Below are positions 45,669 through 55,223 of a DNA stretch of 64,000 nt, piece by piece; the stretch's first letter is position 1, and every line of letters begins with the position of its first letter. The position numbers and the translations under genes are program-made. Location of the stretch: positions 62,001 to 126,000 of the forward strand of contig NZ_CP119421.1 of assembly GCF_030506305.1 (NCBI RefSeq), read 5' to 3'. Source of the stretch: Porifericola rhodea (lineage in GTDB: Bacteria > Bacteroidota > Bacteroidia > Cytophagales > Cyclobacteriaceae). The notes under the pieces were generated by a model. It worked only from the letters and a program-made list of their open reading frames with translations, was not told the origin of the DNA and made no database searches.

Positions 45669-46347
45669 ATACTATTGAGTTTGTGGTGAAAAAAGCCATT
45701 GAGGATAATGAGTTCAGGAAGTAAGAGGGGTTGGGCTCCACATAGCACATTCAGGATTTTTGAATAATGGACTTCAAGATTTTACAAATCTTACGAAATA
45801 ATATAGCCTTGCCCATACCCCATTTTTAGGGTTTTTTGGGCGTCTGTGTGAGAAGTATATTTTATAAGTTAAAAAACTACTTTACTCACCTATCTCATTG
45901 ACTGTCAATAACTTTACAATAATATTCTGGGTGTAATTTTTGGGCTGATGGGTGAAACCTGAGAAGTTGAATTTTTATGAAGAATGTTGACTTTATGAGC
46001 GCATATGAGACATAGCGGAGCCTAATTATAGCTGATTCTCCTTCTATTACTCCCCCAATTAAGGTTATATGCTTTTCGTCTAATTTTGCTATGCATTTTA
46101 CAAGCTTAGCTTAGTTTTGCATCTGCCATACAGAACAAAGGACCACTCACGGCTTTTGGGGTAGAGCACTTTGCATTCTTCTAACCCATTAAGGGTGACA
46201 AAAGCCTTCTAAAATTACCTTCAGCAGCCATTTTGTTGTTAAACCTCCCCCCTACAAGGGTAGAGCGTTCCCGACAAATTCCCCTAATTCGTAGCGATAG
46301 CTTAGCAGCCATGACTCCAGTAATTTGTTCATCAAAACCCTGTAGTT
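45669..46347. other. Intergenic region upstream of susC
   Basis: 679 bases without a supported gene lie between divergent susC and the aspartic protease gene. An ORF at 46233-46424 has no homology pattern and runs into the protease gene in another frame. The inverted repeat AAGATTT/AAATCTT at 45776-45792 is the only obvious structured element. Confidence 0.5.
45776..45792. promoter_or_regulatory. 7-3-7 inverted repeat upstream of susC
   Basis: AAGATTT and AAATCTT are separated by TAC and sit about 108 bp upstream of the susC start codon. This could be a regulator binding site for the SusCD operon, but it could also be chance in AT-rich sequence. Confidence 0.3.
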
Positions 46348-47382
46348 ATGAATACAGCAATATTAACCCCACTGAAGTGCTGGATTCTACTTTGGCTAAG
46401 CACCACAATTGTCAGCTTAAGTAGTGCATCCCCACCGGAATTACACTCCAAAATATTTAAGATACGATCAGGAAAGAGCTATACGGAAATTCCTTTTCAG
46501 CTAATTGATAACCTCATTGTAGTTACTGTAAAGGTGAATGATCAAAGGGAACTTAACTTTCTGATGGATACAGGAACGGCTTCGCCAGTAATTCTTCACC
46601 GACGCTACATCAAAGGACTCAACTTACCTTTGGGGCGCGAAATCAACTTTCAGGGAGCCGGAAGAGGCAAGGCAGTAAAAGCTACAGTAATCAACCAGAT
46701 GAGTTTACAAATAGCGGGCGCCTATGCCGCGCAATTAGGAGCAGTGGTACTTCAACAGAATGTACTGAGCCACATAAAGCTGAAAGGTGTCACTATTCAT
46801 GGCGTTCTGGGTGCATCTCTTTTCCGCAGCTTTGCTGTAGAGATAGACTATCCGGCACGTAAACTTCGCCTCTATGACAATTACAGCTACGACAATGACA
46901 AAATCTATGATGCCTACCCCCTAAAGATTGTCATGAGCAGACCCATACTTGAGACTGAGGTAGAATGGGATGATGGTATTCATAAACTAAGACTGATGCT
47001 AGACACCGGCTTTAATGACAAGCTACTCATTTATGCTCAGGCTTCTTTTAGTAGCTTAGGTCCTAAATTTGAAACACTTGGGTATGGCTATAGCGGAAAA
47101 ATTATGGGTACTGTCAGCTCTGTACCAAGCTTACGCTTTGGCAATCAAATGATAACCGAAATTCCTACATTCTTCCCCTCTTACCAGGCTTACAAAGCAG
47201 ATGAGACTACCACCTCTTACAGGGATGGAATTATCGGCAATGCATTACTCAAAGACTACTGTATTGTACTAGACTACGCACAAAGAAGGTTATTAATACG
47301 CAAACCACTCCGCGAAAGCCCTATGATGGTGGTTGATAAGGGGCTTTCTAAAGGGCTAAGCATACTGGCTGACGAGTTGTGA
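46348..47382 (+). CDS. Secreted aspartic protease with two DTG motifs
   Basis: A 344-residue exported protein with a signal peptide (about 1-29) and two retropepsin-type half-sites: D74-T-G in LMDTGTASPVIL and D219-T-G in MLDTGFND. Two motifs in one chain suggest a single-chain, pepsin-like bilobal enzyme built from two retropepsin-like domains. It likely cleaves proteins in the periplasm. It lies between SusCD and a two-component system but is divergent from susC. Confidence 0.82.
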   Translation: MNTAILTPLKCWILLWLSTTIVSLSSASPPELHSKIFKIRSGKSYTEIPFQLIDNLIVVTVKVNDQRELNFLMDTGTASPVILHRRYIKGLNLPLGREINFQGAGRGKAVKATVINQMSLQIAGAYAAQLGAVVLQQNVLSHIKLKGVTIHGVLGASLFRSFAVEIDYPARKLRLYDNYSYDNDKIYDAYPLKIVMSRPILETEVEWDDGIHKLRLMLDTGFNDKLLIYAQASFSSLGPKFETLGYGYSGKIMGTVSSVPSLRFGNQMITEIPTFFPSYQAYKADETTTSYRDGIIGNALLKDYCIVLDYAQRRLLIRKPLRESPMMVVDKGLSKGLSILADEL

Positions 47383-47393
47383 ACTACCGGCGC

Positions 47394-48023
47394 TTAGATA
47401 AGTCTGTCTCTAAGCGCTTTTTCTATAGCATCTGCCTTACTGTTTACCTGCAGCTTGGTATATATGTTTTTGATGTGCGACTTAATGGTTTCTTTATGAA
47501 CAAAAAGCTCGTCAGCGATTACCGTATAACTTTTGCCTTTGGCTAGCAGTTCCAGTACTTCTGTTTCGCGAGCAGTAAGTGGAGAGTCCGTATTTTTTTG
47601 GAATGATTGTACAACCATTCGGGCAATCTGACTGCTCATAGGCGCACCACCCTTCTGTACTTCGGCAATAGCATCCAGTAATTTGTTGTGCCCGGCATTT
47701 TTGGTAATGTAGCCAGAGGCACCGGCACAAAGTGCCTGAAAAACAAGCTCACTGTTAGCATGCACAGTAATCACGATAATATTTACCTCAGGCAGCAGTT
47801 TTTTAATACGCCGGGTGCCTTCTACACCATGCATACCGGGTAGCTCCAAATCCATCAGGATTACCTCGGGGCGGTCTTTTTTCAGGTTTTTCAGGGCGTC
47901 TTCGCAATTATCATAAGTGCTAACTACCTGATGTTCGCTAACACTATCAATAAGTAAGGCAAAGCCATCCCTCACCACTTCATTATCTTCTACTATGGTG
48001 ATTCTATTTTTCTGCTCAGTCAT
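47394..48023 (-). CDS. NarL/LuxR-family response regulator
   Basis: A 209-residue response regulator: an N-terminal receiver domain (1-120) with the phosphoacceptor Asp in VILMDLELPG, and a C-terminal LuxR-type HTH (about 145-205) starting LTARETEVLELLAKGKSY. It is the DNA-binding half of the pair whose kinase is the next gene upstream (38 bp gap). Targets may include the nearby SusCD operon, which is not shown. Confidence 0.93.
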   Translation of the reverse strand: MTEQKNRITIVEDNEVVRDGFALLIDSVSEHQVVSTYDNCEDALKNLKKDRPEVILMDLELPGMHGVEGTRRIKKLLPEVNIIVITVHANSELVFQALCAGASGYITKNAGHNKLLDAIAEVQKGGAPMSSQIARMVVQSFQKNTDSPLTARETEVLELLAKGKSYTVIADELFVHKETIKSHIKNIYTKLQVNSKADAIEKALRDRLI

Positions 48024-48061
48024 AATACTTGGTAGTCCTACAGCTTTAACGTAATAGAGGG

Positions 48062-51000
48062 CTATTTAGCCTCCAGGTTCACTAACCCAAACTGGGTGAT
48101 TTTCTTCTTTAAAACGACTGTTGTCCCCTCGTTTTTCTCAGATTGTATGTCAAAAGAGCTTTTTATTTTAGCAGCTCTGTCCCGCATGTTATTGATACCT
48201 CTGAAGCTTTTTTGCTTCTCTTTAAGGGAGAAGCCCTGCCCATTGTCTTTTATCTGTATACAAAAAGACTGACGATCTGCATAAAAGCTCATGCTTACAC
48301 AGTCTGCTTTCGCATACTTAAGCGCATTGGTAAAAGCTTCTTTAAAAATAAGTACTAACTGACGACTCCAACCTGATGGAAGTTTAAGGGAGACCTCCGA
48401 CGCATCCAGGCTTTCTTCCTGATCAAAACTGGCATAGAAGTTTGTGCCGGTATTGTCAAAAAGCTCCTCGGCAAAATCTTTAAGATTAAAGTATACTTCT
48501 CTTAAATTATCATTTTTAGGGTCAATTGCCCAAATAAAATCACGGGTTCCGCTAAAAAGATTTTTGGCAGCCACATCTATTTTATTCAGTAGAGACTCCA
48601 CTCCATTATCCTGATAGCCCAGCTTGTTTTGAATGATCTGGGAGAGCACCGAAATACTCGCCAGGTTATTACCCATTTCATCATGAAAATCCTGTGCTAC
48701 CTTTTTGCGCACCTTTTCTATTTCTTTGGAAAGTTCTACCTTATCGGTTACGTCGCGGCTAGACGAAATAAAGTTGCGTAGCTCGCCATTTTCATCAAAG
48801 ATCGGCTTCAGAAAGGTCTCGTACCAGCGATAGCCGCCACTCCCTGCTTTAAAGCGTACTATCAGTCCTTTGCTGGCACGCTCACGTATAACTTCTTCAC
48901 GTAGCTTCAGATAGCCTTTTATGTCATCGTCATGCAGATAGTCCAGAGAGGATTTGCCAACAAGGTCTGAGGGCGCATGACCTGCCACCTCATGAATACG
49001 AGGGGAAGCATAAAAATATTTAAGGTCTAAAGACTGTAGTGTAATGATATCCTGGGTGTTCTCAATCAAAAACTTATAGCGGTCTTCACTAGCCTTTAGT
49101 GCAAACTCAGCTTTTTTTCGCTGGTCAATATCTACCAGACTGCCATTAGTGCCTATAATTTCTCCATTTTCATTATACTCTATTCTAACGGAGACCTTAG
49201 CCCAGAACTTATCTCCATCTTTGCGCATCATGCGCAGCTCACCTTCAAAAAAAGGCATTTCACGAGCTATAATTGATTCAAAAACTTTGATATAGCGGTT
49301 AATCTCGTGGGCAGACTCAAAGAGAAAGCAGGTAAAGTGCTTACCTATAGACTCGGTAGAAGCATAGCCCATATACTCTTGCCAACGGTCGTTGAGGAAA
49401 GTAAGCTCCCCTTTAGTGTTAGTTTTAAAAATGATTTCTCGCAAATTATTTAACAACTGCCGATACTCTCTTTCGCGCTGAGCAAGTTTCTCCTGATCCA
49501 GCTTGCGTAGCTCAAATTCAACTTCAAATTTTTTGTTACTGAGCTCTAACTCGGCAGTGCGCTCACTCACTCTTTTTTCCAGAGAGCTGTTCAGCGCCTG
49601 TATTTCGCGAGTTCTACCTTTGACTTCAAACTCCAACTGTAGACGCTGCTCTCGCTCTCTTCGCAGGTTCCAGAAAATATACAGACGAATGAGCATTGCT
49701 ACCAGAAAGAAACACAGCAGATAAAACCACCAGGTCTGCCAATAAGGTGGAGCAATAGAAAAAGCATAAGCTACCGGTACCTCAGACCACACCCCATCAG
49801 GGCTACGGGCCTTTACCTTAAAGGTATACTCTCCGGGGGGCAAATTAGGATACACAGCTTCGGTACGTGTAGTTACCGGGGACCACTCTTCTTCGTAACC
49901 TTCCAGCATAAAGCTGTACATTACCTGCGCAGGTTTACTAAGGCTAATGGCTTTAAACGCAAACATCAGGTGGTTATGCTGCTGAGGCAACTCCAGTGCC
50001 TGGGGGATATTGTACCATCTGCTTACGGAATCGGTAAACCTGTTCCAGTCGGTATCCTCATAAAAAAGGCGTACTGCCCTCAGGTGCGGTATTACCTGCT
50101 TCTGGCTCTTCTCTTCCTGCTGCAGATGAAAGCGGTACATACCATTGACAGTACCAAACCACACACTACCATCTTCTTCCTTCAGAATAGCATTGGCATT
50201 AGCTTCTACCCCCAAAAAACCATCATCTTTATCGTAATGCCTAACGCTCTCCAGGCTGCCATCATCGTAGAAGAACAGACGAAAAACACCTTTTTGCGAC
50301 CCCAGTAGCAGGCTACCATCATTCGCGAAAATCATAGAGTAGATCAGGCAGTTAGGGATATCATATATTTTGTTGAGGTGTTGTAGTTCCTGGCTTTCAG
50401 GCTTATAGCGAAATAGCTGCCCGTTTACCGTAGCAATCCACAGGTGGCCAGAGGGGTCTTCATCCAGGGCGATTATATGCCCCTGCTCAAGTTGGTCTGC
50501 TGTGAGTAGTAGCCGGGCTGTATTGTTTGCTATGGTATAAATGTTTTTGCTACAGGCAAACAGGTAAGTGCTATCCTTCCAGTTTCGCATATGCATAATA
50601 TAGGCTGAGAAGGGCTGGCCGTCTTCATCATAAATTCTGTGGAACTGACCATTTTCTCGGTACACTGGTCCGGCTTTGGTAGCAAACCAGATACGCTGGT
50701 CAGGTGCCCTGAACATAGTGTATACATTGGAAGAAGGTAGTCCATCTTGAGTGCTGTAGTGTACGAAGCTCTGACCATTGTAATAATTAAGCCCATAGAA
50801 GGTAGCTATCCACATACCACCATGCCTGTCTTCCTGAATGCTGGACACGAAGTTGTTGCTTAGACCATTCTCTACATCAAAATGGCTCAGCTTCTGCCCC
50901 TTTAATACATCTACCCCACCTCCATATGAGCCAAACCAGTAGTGCCCCCTGCTATCTTTGGTTACAGCCATAAAGGTCTTGCCCTTTAGCCCCTCCTCAT

Positions 51001-51946
51001 GTCTTAGCTTGGTAAAAAGCCTGCCTTTAAACTTATAAAACCCATCCCCAAAAGAGCCAAACCACAAATTACCTTCACTATCTTTGTGAATTTTTCTGAT
51101 AAGAGAACCTTCAAAAGCAATGCTTTTACGATCCAGTTCCATACGATGAGGATCAAAGCAGTAAGTACCACTGGAGGTGCCTACCCATATCATTCCTTCA
51201 TGGTCCTGAGTGATGTCAAAGGTTTTCTCGGTATCGGACAGCTGATCAAAAAGATGTTCTACTTTTCTGGTTTTGATGTTGTATTTGATTACCCCCTTAT
51301 GCATGCTCGCCAGCCATAAGTTTTGTTCATCATCAAAAAACAAGTCAGCAAAATGGTAGCGGGTAGAGAATGTAGTATCTACTATTTGCAGTTTATCCTC
51401 CTCAATGGTAAATAGCCCACCATAATAGGTAGTACACCAGGGCCTTCCCTCTGCATCGTAGCTTATGGCGGTAATATAGTCTTCGGTCAGTTGGTTTTGT
51501 AAGAGAATGCTATCACCCGTAAAGGTAGCCAGAAACTGTTCTGCAACTATTAAGCGGGTCTGCTGTCTCTGATCCCGAAAAATATGAGTAATTGGTAAAG
51601 TAAGACCTGCGCTGTCTGTCACATAATAGTTGTGAAAACGGGCACCATCAAAAACGGACAGCCCCTGATGGGTAGCTATCAGTATTGAATCTCCCAGTTG
51701 CGCAATATCCCGAACATCATTGCCAGCAAGCCCATCCTGAACACCATAGTTGATAAATTCCTGCCCATCAAAAATACTTACTCCTCCTGATGTGCCTACC
51801 CATAAATTTCCATACTGATCCTGATGGAAACTATGTACCGAGGACTGTATCAGGCCATCTTCAACCTCGTACTGAGAGAAGCTGTAGCTTTGTGACCAAG
51901 CTCTTATGCTGATGAAGCAAAAATAAAGAAGTAATAGGTACCTCAT
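48062..51946 (-). CDS. Large propeller sensor histidine kinase (NarL-type)
   Basis: A 1294-residue sensor. After a signal peptide (1-18) come many two-component-regulator propeller repeats (about 25-650; repeated pattern of DQYGNLWVGTSGG type), a Y_Y_Y-like beta domain (about 660-730) and a membrane helix (about 735-757). In the cytoplasm it has a coiled coil, two PAS domains (about 825-945 and 952-1070), a HisKA_3 phosphoacceptor (DFHDEMGNNLASI, near 1085) and a HATPase domain (about 1180-1290). It lacks receiver and AraC domains, so unlike hybrid HTCS proteins it must signal through the separate NarL-type regulator next to it. Confidence 0.93.
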   Translation of the reverse strand: MRYLLLLYFCFISIRAWSQSYSFSQYEVEDGLIQSSVHSFHQDQYGNLWVGTSGGVSIFDGQEFINYGVQDGLAGNDVRDIAQLGDSILIATHQGLSVFDGARFHNYYVTDSAGLTLPITHIFRDQRQQTRLIVAEQFLATFTGDSILLQNQLTEDYITAISYDAEGRPWCTTYYGGLFTIEEDKLQIVDTTFSTRYHFADLFFDDEQNLWLASMHKGVIKYNIKTRKVEHLFDQLSDTEKTFDITQDHEGMIWVGTSSGTYCFDPHRMELDRKSIAFEGSLIRKIHKDSEGNLWFGSFGDGFYKFKGRLFTKLRHEEGLKGKTFMAVTKDSRGHYWFGSYGGGVDVLKGQKLSHFDVENGLSNNFVSSIQEDRHGGMWIATFYGLNYYNGQSFVHYSTQDGLPSSNVYTMFRAPDQRIWFATKAGPVYRENGQFHRIYDEDGQPFSAYIMHMRNWKDSTYLFACSKNIYTIANNTARLLLTADQLEQGHIIALDEDPSGHLWIATVNGQLFRYKPESQELQHLNKIYDIPNCLIYSMIFANDGSLLLGSQKGVFRLFFYDDGSLESVRHYDKDDGFLGVEANANAILKEEDGSVWFGTVNGMYRFHLQQEEKSQKQVIPHLRAVRLFYEDTDWNRFTDSVSRWYNIPQALELPQQHNHLMFAFKAISLSKPAQVMYSFMLEGYEEEWSPVTTRTEAVYPNLPPGEYTFKVKARSPDGVWSEVPVAYAFSIAPPYWQTWWFYLLCFFLVAMLIRLYIFWNLRREREQRLQLEFEVKGRTREIQALNSSLEKRVSERTAELELSNKKFEVEFELRKLDQEKLAQREREYRQLLNNLREIIFKTNTKGELTFLNDRWQEYMGYASTESIGKHFTCFLFESAHEINRYIKVFESIIAREMPFFEGELRMMRKDGDKFWAKVSVRIEYNENGEIIGTNGSLVDIDQRKKAEFALKASEDRYKFLIENTQDIITLQSLDLKYFYASPRIHEVAGHAPSDLVGKSSLDYLHDDDIKGYLKLREEVIRERASKGLIVRFKAGSGGYRWYETFLKPIFDENGELRNFISSSRDVTDKVELSKEIEKVRKKVAQDFHDEMGNNLASISVLSQIIQNKLGYQDNGVESLLNKIDVAAKNLFSGTRDFIWAIDPKNDNLREVYFNLKDFAEELFDNTGTNFYASFDQEESLDASEVSLKLPSGWSRQLVLIFKEAFTNALKYAKADCVSMSFYADRQSFCIQIKDNGQGFSLKEKQKSFRGINNMRDRAAKIKSSFDIQSEKNEGTTVVLKKKITQFGLVNLEAK

Positions 51947-52675
51947 AAGCAGCTATAGAAAAGCGAATAATGTACTAAGATATGGATTCCTGCGTTAGCT
52001 GCCATTCTGAAAAGGGCATATGCTGCTTCTATGCCCCCAAAATAAGCTTTTTAGGCCAAATTTCCCCCATTTGGGGTGAGTGATTTTAACCGGAAGGTGT
52101 TAAGCTAAAATGCTCCCTGGCATTAAGTTTCTTACTAATGGTTAGTTTATGAGCCAAACTATTTTTCTACAACATGCCAATCCTATTCGCCAGCAACTTC
52201 TGTAGGGAGATTCCCCAAATCTACCAAACAGACGCAAAACAGCGCTACTTTCAGCGATAGGAATGTTTGTCTTCATTATTATCTCTCTTTATCAGCTCGG
52301 AATTATCCAAAAGACGCCCAATTTGCCAGGGAAATTTTTAGACTCAAAAAAGGACAATAGCTCCAAATACGTCTACATTATGGGATTACCTGACGGACCA
52401 ATCTGCTTAGTACATTATGGTTTAAACATAGTATTTGCTTCTGCAGGAGGCACAAAAAAGCCTGGCAGGCACACTATTTTTGACTTGCTGCCAGGCGGCA
52501 TTATTATTAGCACAGTAGGTGGCAATATCAATATATATGCGCAGCATGATTTTTAAGCAGCAAAAGGTCTGTATATACTGTTTTGTCGGCTTTACTACAT
52601 GTAGCGATGCTCTTTCCCTGCCCCCCTTCTTAAAGCCAGTTTAAAACATAGTTGGAAGAAGTTGAGCAATTAAGG
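51947..52675. other. Intergenic region with the flavoprotein terminator
   Basis: 729 bases without a well-supported gene. A 97-residue ORF at 52263-52556 has no coding pattern I can support. An inverted repeat GGGCATA/TATGCCC lies at 52014-52036, near the kinase promoter side. A terminator at 52453-52496 ends the HI0933-family gene. The rest shows nothing clear. Confidence 0.5.
52453..52496 (-). terminator. Rho-independent terminator of the HI0933-family gene
   Basis: A perfect 9-bp stem GCCTGGCAG/CTGCCAGGC with a 19-nt loop; on the minus strand it is followed by a T run. It lies about 180 bp beyond the flavoprotein stop. Confidence 0.7.
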
Positions 52676-53884
52676 CTATACCGATGAAGAGACCTGCCAG
52701 GCAGTAGACCAGCATGACTGAAAGTTGAAGCCTCCGGTGAGGGCATCAATATCAAGTACTTCTCCACAAAAAAACAGATTAGGATAAGACTTTGCTTCCA
52801 TTTTTTTGAGGTCAACCTCCGAAAGTGCAACGCCTCCGCAGGTCACAAACTCTTCTTTAAAAGTGCTTTTTCCTTTTACATCAAAAGTAGCCTGGGTAAG
52901 CTCTACACATAGTTTGTTCAACTGCTTTTTGGGTAGCTCAGCAAATGGCATTTCAGGCTGTATTTCCAGGTACTTTAGAAGCCTTTCCCAATAACGATTG
53001 GGCACAGCCTCCAGACTAAAATTCTTGACCATACGTTTAGGGTGCTCTGCCTTATAGCGGTCCAGATATGCCCTAAACTGATCAAAATTGTAGTCGGGCA
53101 GAAAATTGATCTGTACGCTAAACCGATATTTTTGCTCTTCCATCCACCGGGCACCCCAGGCTGATAGCTTGAGTACTGCCGAACCGCTCAGTCCCCAGTG
53201 CGTGATCAAAAGCGGCCCCTGATCTTCCAGTTTGGTTCCACTTACCCTGGCACTCACCTCAGAGAAGCTCATACCGGAGAGTCCTTCCAGTCGCGGGTCC
53301 TGTATGTTGAAAGTAAACAGAGAAGGTACTGCTCTTTCTACCAGAAGCCCGAGTGCACCCAGCTTTTTCCAGACCGACGCAGCCGAGCCGGTAGCAATTA
53401 CCAGTACATCAGCAAATAATGACTCATTCTGTGTAGTATGCACCGTCCAACCCTCTTTGCTTTGTTCAAAAGTACTTAGTCCACAATTTGTTTTTAGTTG
53501 TACTCGCGACTGTTGTGCCGCCTGCATAAAACAATCAATGATAGTTTGAGAATTGTTACTGCGAGGAAACATTCGCAGGTCTTCCTCAGTATGGGTAGCT
53601 ACACCATGAGCATCCAGCCAGTCTACCATATCTTTTGTGGTAAAACTTTTAAAGAGCCGATGTAGCTTTTTTTGGCCACGAGGATAAAACTTTACCAGCT
53701 CAGAAGCCTGATGGCGAGCGTTGGTTACATTGCACCTTCCCCCTCCGGAGATTTTTACTTTGCTAAGGACTTTGCTGCTTTTTTCCAGTAGGCTAACCTG
53801 ATAGTCAGGGTGCTTTTCGGCAATATTAATGGCAGCGAAAAAGCCAGCAGCCCCTCCCCCACACACGATTACTTTTTTACTCAA
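52676..53884 (-). CDS. HI0933-family FAD-dependent oxidoreductase
   Basis: A 402-residue flavoprotein of the HI0933/YhiN family. The N-terminal FAD motif CGGGAAGFFAAINIAE, the GGGRCNVTN segment and the C-terminal FCGEVLDIDALTGGFNFQ motif are characteristic. These proteins bind FAD, but their in vivo substrates are not well defined. It appears monocistronic. Confidence 0.9.
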   Translation of the reverse strand: MSKKVIVCGGGAAGFFAAINIAEKHPDYQVSLLEKSSKVLSKVKISGGGRCNVTNARHQASELVKFYPRGQKKLHRLFKSFTTKDMVDWLDAHGVATHTEEDLRMFPRSNNSQTIIDCFMQAAQQSRVQLKTNCGLSTFEQSKEGWTVHTTQNESLFADVLVIATGSAASVWKKLGALGLLVERAVPSLFTFNIQDPRLEGLSGMSFSEVSARVSGTKLEDQGPLLITHWGLSGSAVLKLSAWGARWMEEQKYRFSVQINFLPDYNFDQFRAYLDRYKAEHPKRMVKNFSLEAVPNRYWERLLKYLEIQPEMPFAELPKKQLNKLCVELTQATFDVKGKSTFKEEFVTCGGVALSEVDLKKMEAKSYPNLFFCGEVLDIDALTGGFNFQSCWSTAWQVSSSV

Positions 53885-53953
53885 AACTTAATGTTTACTA
53901 CTTAGCTGCAAAGGTAGGTTCAAAATTGTATTCCTGAAAATGACTACTGCTTT

Positions 53954-54607
53954 TCAGTTACGATCATAAAACTGATCGCTATTGTCCTGAGGAATATATT
54001 CGCCCCGCAGAAATTTGTGAACACGAGTTACTCTTAATTCGTGCGCCTGGGGTTTCTTTTTGATGTGATGACCATCCGGTCGCCTAATCATGGCTACCAG
54101 TGAGATGTATTCTTCTTCGTTGAGCTCAGAAAAAGTTTTGTCAAAGTAAACATGTGCGGCCTCTTCAAAACCTTTGATGCTACGTCCTTTATAGCTCCCC
54201 AAATAAACTTCATTGATGAAAAGGAGCATCTGAGTATCTTTAGGTACTAGTGGGTCAAAAGCAAAGCGGGTAATGAGCATAAGCTTGACTTTATCCCACC
54301 CCCTCTTAAACTCATCAAAATAATAGAATTTGCAGAGGCCCTGCGCCAATGTAGTTTTTCCTGCACCAGGGGTTTGCAGGTCTATACCTTTGTGCTCATA
54401 AAAATTAGGATCCTGTACAGAGAGCAGTATGGCCATCTGTCGTTCAGAAAAGTCAGCAAGCTGCAATTTGATACGTTCAGAATCCAGCACCTTCTGTACG
54501 ATACGAGGTGTTTCATCTCTTGCCTTAAGTACTATAACGGTATAGTACGTAAACAGCAATACCAGAAATAATGCTGTAACAAATACAGCTCTTCTAAACA
54601 ATCGCAT
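53954..54607 (-). CDS. GT51-like membrane protein lacking the catalytic glutamates
   Basis: A protein of about 217 residues with one N-terminal membrane helix (about 5-27) and a peptidoglycan glycosyltransferase (GT51) domain. Family landmarks are visible: DPNFYEHKGID (like EDxxFxxHxGxD), TTLAQGLCK (like STITQQLAKN) and FINEVYLGSYKG (like YLNxIYLG). The catalytic Glu before this first motif is Gln (Q65), and the second catalytic Glu aligns with Leu (about 109), so the glycan polymerase activity is doubtful. The longer frame to 54694 would start with TTG and adds no family similarity. Confidence 0.78.
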   Translation of the reverse strand: MRLFRRAVFVTALFLVLLFTYYTVIVLKARDETPRIVQKVLDSERIKLQLADFSERQMAILLSVQDPNFYEHKGIDLQTPGAGKTTLAQGLCKFYYFDEFKRGWDKVKLMLITRFAFDPLVPKDTQMLLFINEVYLGSYKGRSIKGFEEAAHVYFDKTFSELNEEEYISLVAMIRRPDGHHIKKKPQAHELRVTRVHKFLRGEYIPQDNSDQFYDRN

Positions 54608-54755
54608 TTCGGTTAGGTTAGCTCTAGAAAAGTTAGCAAAAGATTCATACTTATGCTTCACTATAGAGCAAAAATTCTCTCTTCTTTCTCGCAAAACACC
54701 TACATTTTATTATGCAAATTAAAGCTATAGGATACCATAAACAAATTATATAACT

Positions 54756-55061
54756 ATGAAAAGCTATGACACATTACAGGAAGCCATCAAAGGACTGAAG
54801 GAAGATGGTTTTGCCCACGACTTCAACCTGGAAAAAGACAAAATTTACTGCAAGAACCTTAATATGTTCTACAAACCCAAAGAGTTTGAGGTGGTAGAAA
54901 CCTATCGCTTTGAGGGCATGACGAATCCCGACGATAATGAGGTGCTTTACGCTATCGTAACCAGCGTGGGCGACAAAGGTATTTTGGTAGATGCCTACGG
55001 AACTTATGCGGAGAGCATTTCCCCAGAGATGCTGGAAAAGCTCAGGTTTAAGTACGAATAG
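54756..55061 (+). CDS. Small conserved protein, function unknown
   Basis: A 101-residue protein with the segments FNLEKDKIYCKNLNM, YRFEGMTNPDDNEVLYAI and GILVDAYGTYAE. Proteins of this type are widespread in Bacteroidota and are sometimes labelled phosphoribosylpyrophosphate synthetase, but it is far too short and lacks the PRPP-loop, so that label is not supported. It appears to be expressed alone. Confidence 0.65.
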   Translation: MKSYDTLQEAIKGLKEDGFAHDFNLEKDKIYCKNLNMFYKPKEFEVVETYRFEGMTNPDDNEVLYAIVTSVGDKGILVDAYGTYAESISPEMLEKLRFKYE

Positions 55062-55223
55062 TTCGGAACCCAAGGTCTCTGTAATCTGAATAAAGTAAAA
55101 GCCAATTCATAGAACTTACCTATAGTGGATTTATGTGTACAAATTCTTATTTTAAATGGTGGGGAGTCTCTCGCTTTAGACTTATACCTGTAATTCTCCA
55201 TAATTTGTAACAACCTAAACCCT

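Noticed and set aside
46233-46424. 63-residue ORF upstream of the aspartic protease
   Set aside because: It overlaps the protease start in another frame and has no coding pattern.
45820-52080. Similar CCCCATTT...GGGG phrases upstream of susC and of the sensor kinase
   Set aside because: The matches are short and imperfect, and the spacing differs, so a shared regulatory site is not supported.
52263-52556. 97-residue ORF in the intergenic region
   Set aside because: No signal peptide logic, no family pattern, and the flavoprotein terminator hairpin lies inside it, on the other strand.
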